A DNA stretch of 5,145 nt from Actinomycetota bacterium (GTDB lineage Bacteria > Actinomycetota > Thermoleophilia > Gaiellales > Gaiellaceae). Every line of letters starts with the position of its first letter. The stretch's first letter is position 1. A program made the translations under genes and the position numbers. Positions 1 to 5,145 of the stretch are shown here, piece after piece. The stretch spans positions 1 to 5,145 of the forward strand of contig JACDGR010000269.1 of the NCBI GenBank assembly GCA_013821525.1. Direction: 5' to 3'. Under the pieces are notes generated by a model. It was not told the origin of the DNA and did no database searches. It saw only the letters and a list, made by a program, of their open reading frames with translations.

Positions 1-1746
1 GAGCTGGACAGGACCCGTGCGCTGCTCGAAGTCGTCGGTGCCGCGATCGCGCGTCTCTCGCTCGCGCACACGCTCGAGACGGCCGTGGAGCGGATCGCGG
101 AGCTCCTCGGCGTCGAGCAGGTCGGCGTCTACCTGCGCGACGAGGGAGCCCTGCTCGCAGCCGCAGGCCGTGGTCTCCATGACGGCCACGAACAGGTGGC
201 GTCCGAGTTGCTCGGCGCGGCGCTCGGGCCGATGCGCGCGCGCGCGTCGATGCAGGTGCACGTCGGCGGCAGCGAGCTGGCGCTCGCCGGAGTTCGCCGC
301 GCGCTCGCCGCGGCCGGCCAGTACGCGGTGCTCGCCGTGCCGCTCTACGCGCGTGACGAGTCGATCGGGTTACTCGTCGTCTATCCCGGTGCGGGCACGC
401 TCGGCGAGAACGACGTCTCGCTCCTGACCTCGCTCGCCGCGCAGCTCGCGGTCGCGGTGCAGAACGCGCGCCTGCACGAGCGCTCGAAGGAGCTCGGTGA
501 GGCACTCGGTGCGGTGCTCGAGACGGAGCGACAGGCATCGCGCCAGGTGAACGCGCTCTACGAGATCTCGCGCTCGTTCGCCCAGAGCCTCTCCCTCGAG
601 ACCACGCTCGATGCGGTCACGAAGACGATCGTCGAGGTGCTGGGCGTCGACGCCGCGGTGATTCGCGTTCCCGACGACCGGGGCGACCAGTTCGTCCCGC
701 ACGCGGCGCATGTCGCAGACGTCCGGCTCGATGCCGCGGTGCGGATGATCCTCGAACGGTCGCAGCCGCGCCCGGGACGCTCGCATCGCGCCGCGCTCCT
801 CGACGTCGCAGCCGCGGAGCGGCTCGGCGGCGCGCATGCGCTGCTGATCCCCTTCCTCGAGAAAGGCTCGACGGCAGCGCTACTTCCGATCTCGACGCCG
901 TCCGAGCTCCTCGCCGAGCTGACGATCCTCTCGCTCGACCCTGCAGTGCCGATCGACGAGGACACGCTCGCGACGGCGCGCACGATCGCCCAGCAGGCCG
1001 CGCTCGCGATCGACAATGCGCGGCTCTACCAGCAGCAGAAGCGCTTCGCAGAGACGATGCAGCAGTCGCTCTTGCCGCGCGAGCGCCCCTCGGTGCCCGG
1101 GCTCGAGGTGGGGACCGTCTACGAGTCGGCAGCCCAGGTGGACGTCGGTGGCGACGTCTTCGACTTTCTCGAGTTGCCTGACGGACGTCTCTCGGTCGTT
1201 CTCGGCGACGTGACCGGCCATGGCATCGACGCGACGGCCGACATGGCGATGGCGAAGTTCGTCTTCCGCTCGCTCGCACGCGAGCACCCGGAGCCGTCGG
1301 ACTTCCTCGCGCACGCAAACGACGTCGTCGTCGGTGAGATCGCGGTCGGCAAGTTCATCACGATGGCGCACCTGACCGTCGACCCGGCCGGGGAGGTGCT
1401 CTGCGCGAGCGCCGGTCATCCCGAGCCACGCCTCGTCTTCGCAACCGGAGAGGTATCCGCTCTCCGCTGCGGCGGGCTCGCGCTCGGAATCGACGCGCCG
1501 CAGACCTACGAGCAGATCAGCGCCGAGCTTCCTGTCGGAGCATCGGTCGTTCTCTACACCGACGGCGTGATCGAGGCGCGACAGTCCGCCGAGCTGTTCG
1601 GGACGGAGCGACTCGATGCGCTACTCGCAGAGCACGCCGCGCGGCCCGCGCAAGCGATGGCGGACGCGGTCGTGAAGGCGTGCCGGGCGTTCGCCGGCGG
1701 TGAGCTCGGCGACGACTGCGCGATCGTCGTCATCCGTAAGACATGA
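1..1746 (+). CDS. GAF-GAF-SpoIIE (PP2C-type) serine/threonine phosphatase, 5' end missing
   Basis: The reading frame is open from base 1, so the gene begins upstream; 581 residues are visible. A GTG at 85 is in frame, but conserved-looking helix sequence (ELDRTRALLEVVGAAIARLS) precedes it, so it is not the likely start. In window numbering, a first GAF domain spans about residues 13-157, a charged, probably coiled-coil linker about 158-185, a second GAF domain about 186-343, and a SpoIIE/RsbU phosphatase domain about 350-581. The phosphatase motifs are complete: QQSLLP lead-in, DVGGDVFD (D385), GDVTGHG (D403), AGHPEP, YTDGVIEAR (D521) and GDDCA (D571/D572). These supply the expected metal-binding aspartates, so the enzyme looks active. 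Family members dephosphorylate anti-anti-sigma (STAS) proteins in partner-switch control of alternative sigma factors, with GAF domains sensing ligands or redox state. No STAS or anti-sigma kinase gene is in the window, so the target is unknown. It has no membrane segment in the visible part, so it is probably cytoplasmic. Its stop overlaps the next gene by ATGA. Confidence 0.93.
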   Translation, partial: ELDRTRALLEVVGAAIARLSLAHTLETAVERIAELLGVEQVGVYLRDEGALLAAAGRGLHDGHEQVASELLGAALGPMRARASMQVHVGGSELALAGVRRALAAAGQYAVLAVPLYARDESIGLLVVYPGAGTLGENDVSLLTSLAAQLAVAVQNARLHERSKELGEALGAVLETERQASRQVNALYEISRSFAQSLSLETTLDAVTKTIVEVLGVDAAVIRVPDDRGDQFVPHAAHVADVRLDAAVRMILERSQPRPGRSHRAALLDVAAAERLGGAHALLIPFLEKGSTAALLPISTPSELLAELTILSLDPAVPIDEDTLATARTIAQQAALAIDNARLYQQQKRFAETMQQSLLPRERPSVPGLEVGTVYESAAQVDVGGDVFDFLELPDGRLSVVLGDVTGHGIDATADMAMAKFVFRSLAREHPEPSDFLAHANDVVVGEIAVGKFITMAHLTVDPAGEVLCASAGHPEPRLVFATGEVSALRCGGLALGIDAPQTYEQISAELPVGASVVLYTDGVIEARQSAELFGTERLDALLAEHAARPAQAMADAVVKACRAFAGGELGDDCAIVVIRKT

Positions 1747-2459
1747 ACCTGTGGCGGTCGCCGGGGAGCCGGCCGCTCGTGATCGGCCATCGCGGTGCCG
1801 CTGCGGTCGCACCCGAGAACACGATGGCGGCGCTGCGTGCCGCCGTCGACGCAGGTGCGGACATCGTCGAGTTCGACGTCGGCCCCGACCTCCGCCTCGC
1901 CCATTCCCAGCATGAGCGGCCCACGGAGCAGATCTCGCTGGACGACGCGTTCGAGTTCTTGCGGGAGCACGGCCTGGGCGTCCAGCTCGATGCGAAGGCC
2001 CCGGGCTACGAGCAGGAGCTCGTCGATGCGGCCCGCCGGCATCGGCTCGACGAACGGGCGTTGATCTCGACGGCCTTCGCGGGCTCGTGCCGGCGCCTGG
2101 CGCGAATCGCTCCCGACCTGCCGCGCGCGATCGGCTACCCGCGTGACCTCTACGGGATCTCGCGTGTTCGCTGGCCTGACGGTCTGACGCGCGCCGGGGC
2201 AGCCGCGCTTCGGCAGGCGATGCCCCTGCGAGTGCCGGTGCTGCTGCGGGTTGCCGGAGCAGACACGCTCTCGCTGCACCACGCCCTCTGTTCGCGGGCC
2301 GCAGTCCGGGTCGCGCATGCTCTCGGGGCGCCGGTGCTGGGCTGGACGGCGAACGATCCGGCAAGCGTGCGGCGCCTGCACCGGATCGGAGTCGACGCGA
2401 TCGTCTCGGACGATCCGGGGATGGCGCTCAGGACCCTGGCTACACTGCCGGAGCAGTGA
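1743..2459 (+). CDS. Glycerophosphodiester phosphodiesterase (GDPD family), short form
   Basis: The 238-residue protein has no signal peptide and is probably cytoplasmic. GDPD enzymes hydrolyse glycerophosphodiesters to glycerol-3-phosphate plus an alcohol on a TIM barrel. Visible motifs are VIGHRGAA (H16, R17), APENT (E25, N26), VEFDV (E43, D45, the metal-ligand pair), LAHS (H54), LDAK (D83, K85, where E-x-K is usual) and a C-terminal GWTAND...GVDAIVSDDPG strand-loop typical of the family. The segment between EFDV and the second histidine is only about eight residues (GPDLRLAH), shorter than the usual T-x-DG-containing loop, and the usual His-Asp is His-Ser. The two catalytic histidines and the E-x-D pair remain, so activity is plausible, but substrate range may differ. 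ATG at 1743 overlaps the upstream stop by four bases (ATGA) and has no clear Shine-Dalgarno, which points to translational coupling. The family call is firm; the physiological substrate is not known. Confidence 0.9.
   Translation: MNLWRSPGSRPLVIGHRGAAAVAPENTMAALRAAVDAGADIVEFDVGPDLRLAHSQHERPTEQISLDDAFEFLREHGLGVQLDAKAPGYEQELVDAARRHRLDERALISTAFAGSCRRLARIAPDLPRAIGYPRDLYGISRVRWPDGLTRAGAAALRQAMPLRVPVLLRVAGADTLSLHHALCSRAAVRVAHALGAPVLGWTANDPASVRRLHRIGVDAIVSDDPGMALRTLATLPEQ
2441..2446 (+). promoter_or_regulatory. Candidate -10 element (TACACT) for an internal, leaderless promoter
   Basis: TACACT fits the actinobacterial TAnnnT -10 pattern and ends nine bases before the GTG at 2456, so transcription could begin at or next to the start codon and give a leaderless mRNA. 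No convincing -35 was found about 17 bases upstream (the region around 2418-2423 is GGG-rich). The site lies inside the end of the GDPD coding sequence, encoding part of its C-terminus, so it may be chance. Confidence 0.25.
2443..2458 (+). promoter_or_regulatory. Perfect hairpin enclosing the GTG start of the L,D-transpeptidase gene
   Basis: CACTGC (2443-2448) is the exact reverse complement of GCAGTG (2453-2458), with a CGGA loop. The 3' arm contains the whole GTG start codon, and the only SD-like GGAG (2450-2453) lies in the loop and stem base, too close to the start to act as a standard ribosome binding site. In mRNA this would hide the start until a ribosome finishing the upstream GDPD gene opens it, a classic arrangement for translational coupling. 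The inverted repeat is seen; the regulatory role is inferred, and chance occurrence in GC-rich DNA is possible. Confidence 0.4.
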
Positions 2460-3499
2460 AGCGTCTGCTCGCAGCGGGACTTTTCGTGCTCGGCTTCGCG
2501 ACGGCCGGGATCTTCTCCGGCCCCGTGATCGCCGACATCACGACCTCGACGTCGGGGACGACGACGGCTGCCACGACGACCACGTCGACGACGACGACGA
2601 CGACCGCGACCACTACGACCACCTCGGGCGCCGGCGCCACGATTCCCCCCGGTGTCCGGGTCGCCGGGGTCAAGGTCGGCGGCCTGCGTCCCGCCGAGGC
2701 GGTCACCGCCGTCCAGGCGGCGTACGCGCGGCCGCTCGCAGTCGTCGTCGACCGCAGCCGGCTCGTGCTCGATCCGCAAGCCTACGGCTCGGCGTACATC
2801 CCGACGGCAGTCGCCAAGGCGCGCATCGCGCAGCAGGGCACGAACATCAAGGTGGTCGTCGCTGTCCGCGGCGCCCTCGTGCGCGCCTGGGTCGCCAAGG
2901 TCGTGAGACGGTTCGCGCGCCCGGCGGCCGACGCCACCCTCACCTTTCGCAATGACAAGCCGTACCTGACGAAGGACCGCACGGGCCGCGCACTGAACAG
3001 CAAGCTGCTGACGCGTCGCCTCGTCGCCGCCTTGACGACCAACTCACGGCTTCCCGTGCGCGTCCACACCGTCGCCGTCGCTCCGAGCGTCAAGGCCGAC
3101 ACCTTCGCCGAAGTGATCGTGATCAACCGTTCGCTCAACCGTCTGTACCTCTACGACGGAGCGAAGCCCGACCGCACATTCCCGGTCGCGACGGGTCAGG
3201 CGATCTACCCGACGCCGCACGGTGACTTCCACATCGTCGTCAAGTGGAAGAATCCGTGGTGGTATCCCCCGACCTCGAGCGCGTGGGCGAAGGGGCTGCA
3301 ACCCGTGCCGCCCGGTCCGTCGAATCCGCTCGGCACCCGCTGGATGGGCATCTCGAGCCCGGGCGTCGGCATCCATGGCACCGACGCACCGAGCTCGATC
3401 GGCTACAGCGCGTCACATGGCTGCGTCCGCATGCAGGTACCGGACGCCGAGTGGTTGTTCGATCACGTCGACATCGGGACTCCGGTCCACATCGTCTGA
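2456..3499 (+). CDS. Exported L,D-transpeptidase (YkuD) with Thr-rich stalk and PG_binding_4-like domain
   Basis: The 347-residue protein starts at GTG 2456, which overlaps the GDPD stop (GTGA). A hydrophobic N-terminus (residues 4-26) may be a signal peptide cut near VIA/D (26/27) or an uncleaved anchor; there is no lipobox cysteine. Residues 29-57 are almost pure Thr/Ser, a likely extracellular stalk. Residues about 62-205 begin with IPPGVRVAGVKVGGLRPAEA and resemble the PG_binding_4 (VanW/YoaR-associated) domain that precedes YkuD in many Gram-positive enzymes. The catalytic YkuD domain covers about 219-347, starting EVIVINRSLNRLYLY. It includes an NPWWYPP and NPLGTRWM region, then H307 in GIHGT and the SHGCVRM motif with catalytic C323. 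Such enzymes make 3-3 cross-links in peptidoglycan or attach proteins to it, and are less sensitive to penicillins. All catalytic residues are present. The domain order is seen directly; the exact reaction (3-3 cross-linking or protein anchoring) is not decided by the sequence. Confidence 0.93.
   Translation: MKRLLAAGLFVLGFATAGIFSGPVIADITTSTSGTTTAATTTTSTTTTTTATTTTTSGAGATIPPGVRVAGVKVGGLRPAEAVTAVQAAYARPLAVVVDRSRLVLDPQAYGSAYIPTAVAKARIAQQGTNIKVVVAVRGALVRAWVAKVVRRFARPAADATLTFRNDKPYLTKDRTGRALNSKLLTRRLVAALTTNSRLPVRVHTVAVAPSVKADTFAEVIVINRSLNRLYLYDGAKPDRTFPVATGQAIYPTPHGDFHIVVKWKNPWWYPPTSSAWAKGLQPVPPGPSNPLGTRWMGISSPGVGIHGTDAPSSIGYSASHGCVRMQVPDAEWLFDHVDIGTPVHIV
2540..2626 (+). repeat. ACG/ACC-rich low-complexity tract encoding the Thr-rich stalk
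   Basis: This stretch encodes residues 29-57 of the L,D-transpeptidase, mostly Thr with some Ser, Ala and Gly. Its core is a perfect period-3 run at 2586-2604. Gain or loss of whole repeat units keeps the frame, so the stalk could vary in length between strains. Thr/Ser-rich stalks often span the cell wall and can be O-glycosylated; neither property can be shown from sequence alone. Confidence 0.85.
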
Positions 3500-4032
3500 T
3501 GGCGGTCGTCCGCGTCGGCGCGGTCGCCCTTGTGCTCTGCCTGCTCGGCCTGCTCGTCTGGGATGTCGCACACCGCACCCACGGGGGCATCGCGGCCAAG
3601 GTCGACGCCGGACAGACCGTCGCGGCGCCGAAGCTGCAGCTCCCACGCCTCGGTGGTGGCTCGTTCGACCTCGCTGCACTCCGCGGAAAGGTGGTCGTGC
3701 TCAACTTCTGGGCGTCCTGGTGCGTCGAGTGCAAGGCCGAGGCAAAGACGCTTCATGACGCCGCCGCACGCTGGCATGGGAAGGATGTCGTCGTGATCGG
3801 CGTCGACACCAAGGATCTCTCGTTCGCGGCCGAGCGCTACATGGCGCGCTACGACGTCAACTATCCGGTGATCCGAGACGTCGACGGCTCGAAGGGCAAC
3901 GCGTGGGGCGTCACCGGGTATCCGGAGACCTTCATCGTCGATCGCAGCGGCCGGGTCGTACCCCCGCACGTGGACGGGCCGATCCCCGCCGCTCGCCTCG
4001 ATGACGCGATCCGGCAGGCGCTGCGCGCATGA
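3499..4032 (+). CDS. Membrane-anchored TlpA/ResA/CcmG-type thiol-disulfide oxidoreductase with CVEC active site
   Basis: The start at ATG 3499 shares one base with the previous stop (TGATG). It is preferred over any upstream in-frame start because residues 2-21 then form a clean N-terminal membrane anchor and the protein has the normal family length (177 residues). The thioredoxin-like domain begins near residue 38. Seen motifs are LRGKVVVLNFWASWC, the CxxC pair C75-V-E-C78, VVVIGVD, and the cis-proline loop GYPETFIVD (P142). Family members are reductases outside the membrane that keep apocytochrome c or other exported thiols reduced, fed by CcdA or DsbD. The neighbours CcmH and CcdA support cytochrome c maturation. 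CVEC is odd: the proline usual before the second cysteine is replaced by glutamate, and the local WCVECK resembles the WCVACK of the DsbD C-terminal domain. C14 lies inside the anchor but not in a lipobox. Fold and location are well supported; the exact partner is inferred. Confidence 0.9.
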   Translation: MAVVRVGAVALVLCLLGLLVWDVAHRTHGGIAAKVDAGQTVAAPKLQLPRLGGGSFDLAALRGKVVVLNFWASWCVECKAEAKTLHDAAARWHGKDVVVIGVDTKDLSFAAERYMARYDVNYPVIRDVDGSKGNAWGVTGYPETFIVDRSGRVVPPHVDGPIPAARLDDAIRQALRA

Positions 4033-4565
4033 GGCTCCTGCGCGTGCTCGCAGCCGCAGGCGTGATCGGGCTGGCAGGCGTCCTGGTCTGGCATCTGACG
4101 CATCAGCCGGCTTCGGTCGCGCCCCAGGTGGCGGAGCACCGCATCGTCGCGGCGCCCAACTTCACGCTCGCGCGCCTGGCGGGATCCGGGAAGGTGTCGC
4201 TCCGCGCTCTGCGCGGCAAGGCGGTCGTCGTCAACTTCTGGGCGTCGTATTGCGGGCCGTGCAAGAGCGAGACGCCGCGGCTCGCCTCGTTCGCGCGTCG
4301 CTGGTCGGGCAAGAGCGTGGTCGTCGTCGGCATCGACGTGATGGAGCATGCAAAAGGCCCGGGCCGTGCCTTCGCGCAGCGCTACGGCGCCACCTACCCG
4401 TTGGCGTTCGACCCGTCGGGCTCGACGGTCGACCCTTGGGGGATCGGGCAAGGAACGCCGCAGACGTTCTTCGTCGACCGGCGTGGGCGCATCGTGCAGC
4501 ACGTGCTCGGCGAAGTGACGACCGCTGCGCTCGAGTCCGGCGTGCGGCGCGCGCTCCGCTCGTGA
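4029..4565 (+). CDS. Second membrane-anchored TlpA/ResA/CcmG-type thioredoxin with CGPC active site
   Basis: The 178-residue protein starts at ATG 4029, overlapping the previous stop (ATGA), with a weak AGG about ten bases upstream. Residues about 5-23 are an N-terminal anchor, and the redoxin domain starts near residue 38. It shows LRGKAVVVNFWASYC, the CxxC pair C75-G-P-C78, VVVVGIDV and the cis-proline loop GTPQTFFVD (P144). It is a paralogue of the preceding gene: same length, both cysteines at identical residue numbers, and a shared 16-base identical stretch at the FWAS motif (3701-3716 and 4231-4246), so the pair probably arose by tandem duplication and diverged. CGPC is the classical thioredoxin motif, but Trp before the first Cys is Tyr. 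A role as the reductant of apocytochrome c or of CcmH in the space outside the membrane is inferred from family and from the CcmH and CcdA genes that follow. Confidence 0.91.
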   Translation: MRLLRVLAAAGVIGLAGVLVWHLTHQPASVAPQVAEHRIVAAPNFTLARLAGSGKVSLRALRGKAVVVNFWASYCGPCKSETPRLASFARRWSGKSVVVVGIDVMEHAKGPGRAFAQRYGATYPLAFDPSGSTVDPWGIGQGTPQTFFVDRRGRIVQHVLGEVTTAALESGVRRALRS

Positions 4566-5008
4566 AGCTGCTCGCTCTGCTTTTGAGCGCACTCGTTCTC
4601 GCGGGGCCGGCGCTGGCCGGGCCGCCGAGTGAGGCGAACCTCGAGACGGAGCTCGTCTGCCCGGTCTGTCACGAGACGCTCGACCAGTCGACCGCACCCG
4701 TCGCGGTGCAGATGAAAGCCGAGATCCGAAGACGGATCGCACAGGGGTGGACGAAGCAGCAGATCCTCGACGAGATGGTTGCGAACTATGGGCCTGGAGT
4801 CCTCTCGACGCCGTCGAAGCACGGGTTCGATCTCGTCGCCTGGGTGGTGCCGGTCGGAGGTGCGGCTGCAGCCGTCGTGGCGGTCGCCGTCGGTGCGGTT
4901 GTCTGGTCGCGCGGCCGCGGTGAGGGGCCAAGTGGAGGCGGAGCACCTGCGCTCGACGCCGAGACCGAGCGCCGCATCGACGAGGAGCTCGCACGCTTCG
5001 ATGCTTGA
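4562..5008 (+). CDS. ccmH: CcmH/CycL-type cytochrome c maturation protein
   Basis: The 148-residue protein starts at GTG 4562, overlapping the previous stop (GTGA). A longer in-frame reading upstream is Arg-rich shadow of the previous gene and is rejected. Residues 1-19 form a signal peptide ending ALA/G. The CcmH domain carries ELVCPVC (C33, C36), then a helical region with STAPVAVQMKAEIRRRIAQG, QQILDEMVANYGPGVL and a final FDLVAWVVP, the normal order of this family. A single membrane segment spans about residues 89-115, followed by a short cytoplasmic tail ending in a charged helix (ETERRIDEELARF). CcmH proteins bind apocytochrome c through the CxxC pair and work with CcmG-like thioredoxins and the CcmF haem lyase. 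The arginine often found before the first Cys is Val here. Its place directly after two CcmG/TlpA-like genes and before CcdA supports the role. No ccmF or ccmI is visible in the window. Confidence 0.9.
   Translation: MKLLALLLSALVLAGPALAGPPSEANLETELVCPVCHETLDQSTAPVAVQMKAEIRRRIAQGWTKQQILDEMVANYGPGVLSTPSKHGFDLVAWVVPVGGAAAAVVAVAVGAVVWSRGRGEGPSGGGAPALDAETERRIDEELARFDA
4983..4987 (+). promoter_or_regulatory. Possible ribosome binding site for ccdA
   Basis: AGGAG lies 13 bases before ATG 5001, inside the end of ccmH. The sequence is a good Shine-Dalgarno match but the spacing is longer than usual. It is the best such match before any start in the window; the other starts rely on overlap with the preceding stop. 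Confidence 0.3.
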
Positions 5009-5145
5009 GAAGGTGCCGATCGCTTTTCTGGCCGGCCTGATCTCGGTGATCACACCGTGCGTCCTGCCGCTCGTGCCCGGGTACCTCTCGGCGGTCTCGG
5101 CGGTCGACGTCACCCGTCTCGGGGAAAAGGGGGTCGCGCGCCGGG
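5001..5145 (+). CDS. ccdA: CcdA/DsbD-family transmembrane thiol-disulfide carrier, 3' end missing
   Basis: Only the first 48 residues are visible before the window ends. They begin MLEKVPIAFLAGLISVIT and contain the family signature TPCVLPLVPGYLSAVS, with the conserved redox cysteine at residue 20 in the first membrane helix. CcdA passes electrons from cytoplasmic thioredoxin through a pair of membrane cysteines to extracytoplasmic thioredoxin-like proteins; the second cysteine lies beyond the window. The ATG at 5001 overlaps ccmH by eight bases and places the first helix at the usual distance from the N-terminus; a GTG at 5013 is a less likely alternative. Neighbouring CcmH and the two TlpA-like proteins are natural partners. 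Confidence 0.88.
   Translation, partial: MLEKVPIAFLAGLISVITPCVLPLVPGYLSAVSAVDVTRLGEKGVARR

Noticed and set aside
85..87. GTG as the start of the GAF-SpoIIE phosphatase
   Set aside because: The same frame is open back to base 1 and encodes plausible linker helix sequence, so the GTG is an internal valine.
617..1318. Minus-strand open frame of 233 codons
   Set aside because: It is Arg/Ser/Ala-rich shadow sequence opposite the second GAF domain and the start of the PP2C domain.
1554..2381. Minus-strand open frame of 275 codons
   Set aside because: It lies opposite the conserved phosphatase C-terminus and most of the GDPD gene and shows no domain signature.
2251..2955. Plus-strand frame with an Asp/His-rich stretch that might suggest a metal-binding protein
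   Set aside because: The Asp run is only the ACG repeat of the transpeptidase stalk read in another frame; flanking sequence is Arg-rich shadow.
3477..3488. GGAC/GTCC inverted repeat before the first TlpA-like gene, considered as a terminator or operator
   Set aside because: The stem is only four base pairs, with no U-tract, and lies within the end of the transpeptidase coding sequence.
3244..3498. N-terminal extension of the CVEC thioredoxin
   Set aside because: The upstream in-frame residues overlap the YkuD catalytic region, are Arg-rich and bear no resemblance to a domain; ATG 3499 gives a proper membrane anchor and normal length.
4001..4561. N-terminal extension of CcmH
   Set aside because: The upstream in-frame sequence is shadow of the CGPC thioredoxin; GTG 4562 gives a clean signal peptide.
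3861..4994. Long minus-strand open frame of 377 codons
   Set aside because: It is Arg/Ala/Pro-rich low-complexity sequence with no recognisable motif, and lies opposite three well-supported redox genes; it is an antisense shadow typical of GC-rich DNA.

Overview
The window is a fully coding, GC-rich stretch with all genes on the + strand. The codon bias towards G/C third positions, GTG starts and gene order fit a high-GC actinobacterium. The threonine-rich linker and the type of L,D-transpeptidase suggest Thermoleophilia (Gaiella/Solirubrobacter-like), but this placement is an inference from style, not a search result. No RNA gene, IS element, CRISPR array or plasmid signal was seen, and no non-coding gap reaches even a few bases.

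Layout: (1) 1-1746 is the 3' part of a cytoplasmic signalling phosphatase with two GAF domains and a SpoIIE/RsbU-type PP2C domain; its start lies upstream of the window. (2) 1743-2459 is a short cytoplasmic glycerophosphodiester phosphodiesterase with a trimmed active-site segment. (3) 2456-3499 is an exported L,D-transpeptidase with a Thr-rich stalk, a PG_binding_4-like domain and a YkuD catalytic domain. (4) 3499-4032 and (5) 4029-4565 are two tandem membrane-anchored TlpA/ResA/CcmG-type thioredoxins, with CVEC and CGPC active sites respectively. (6) 4562-5008 is a CcmH-type haem-lyase subunit. (7) 5001-5145 is the 5' end of a CcdA/DsbD-type transmembrane electron carrier, cut by the window edge.

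Every junction is a stop/start overlap (4, 4, 1, 4, 4 and 8 bases), so the seven genes look like one translationally coupled transcription unit. The last four form a coherent module. CcdA would carry reducing equivalents from cytoplasmic thioredoxin across the membrane, the two TlpA-like proteins would relay them outside, and CcmH would handle apocytochrome c thiols for haem attachment. The first three genes (stress-type signalling, lipid headgroup turnover, peptidoglycan cross-linking) are linked to this module only by position.

No wholly new system is evident. The points most worth a second look are the unusual CVEC thioredoxin beside a CGPC paralogue, the shortened GDPD active-site loop, and a perfect 6-bp hairpin that buries the GTG start of the transpeptidase and overlaps a possible -10 element.
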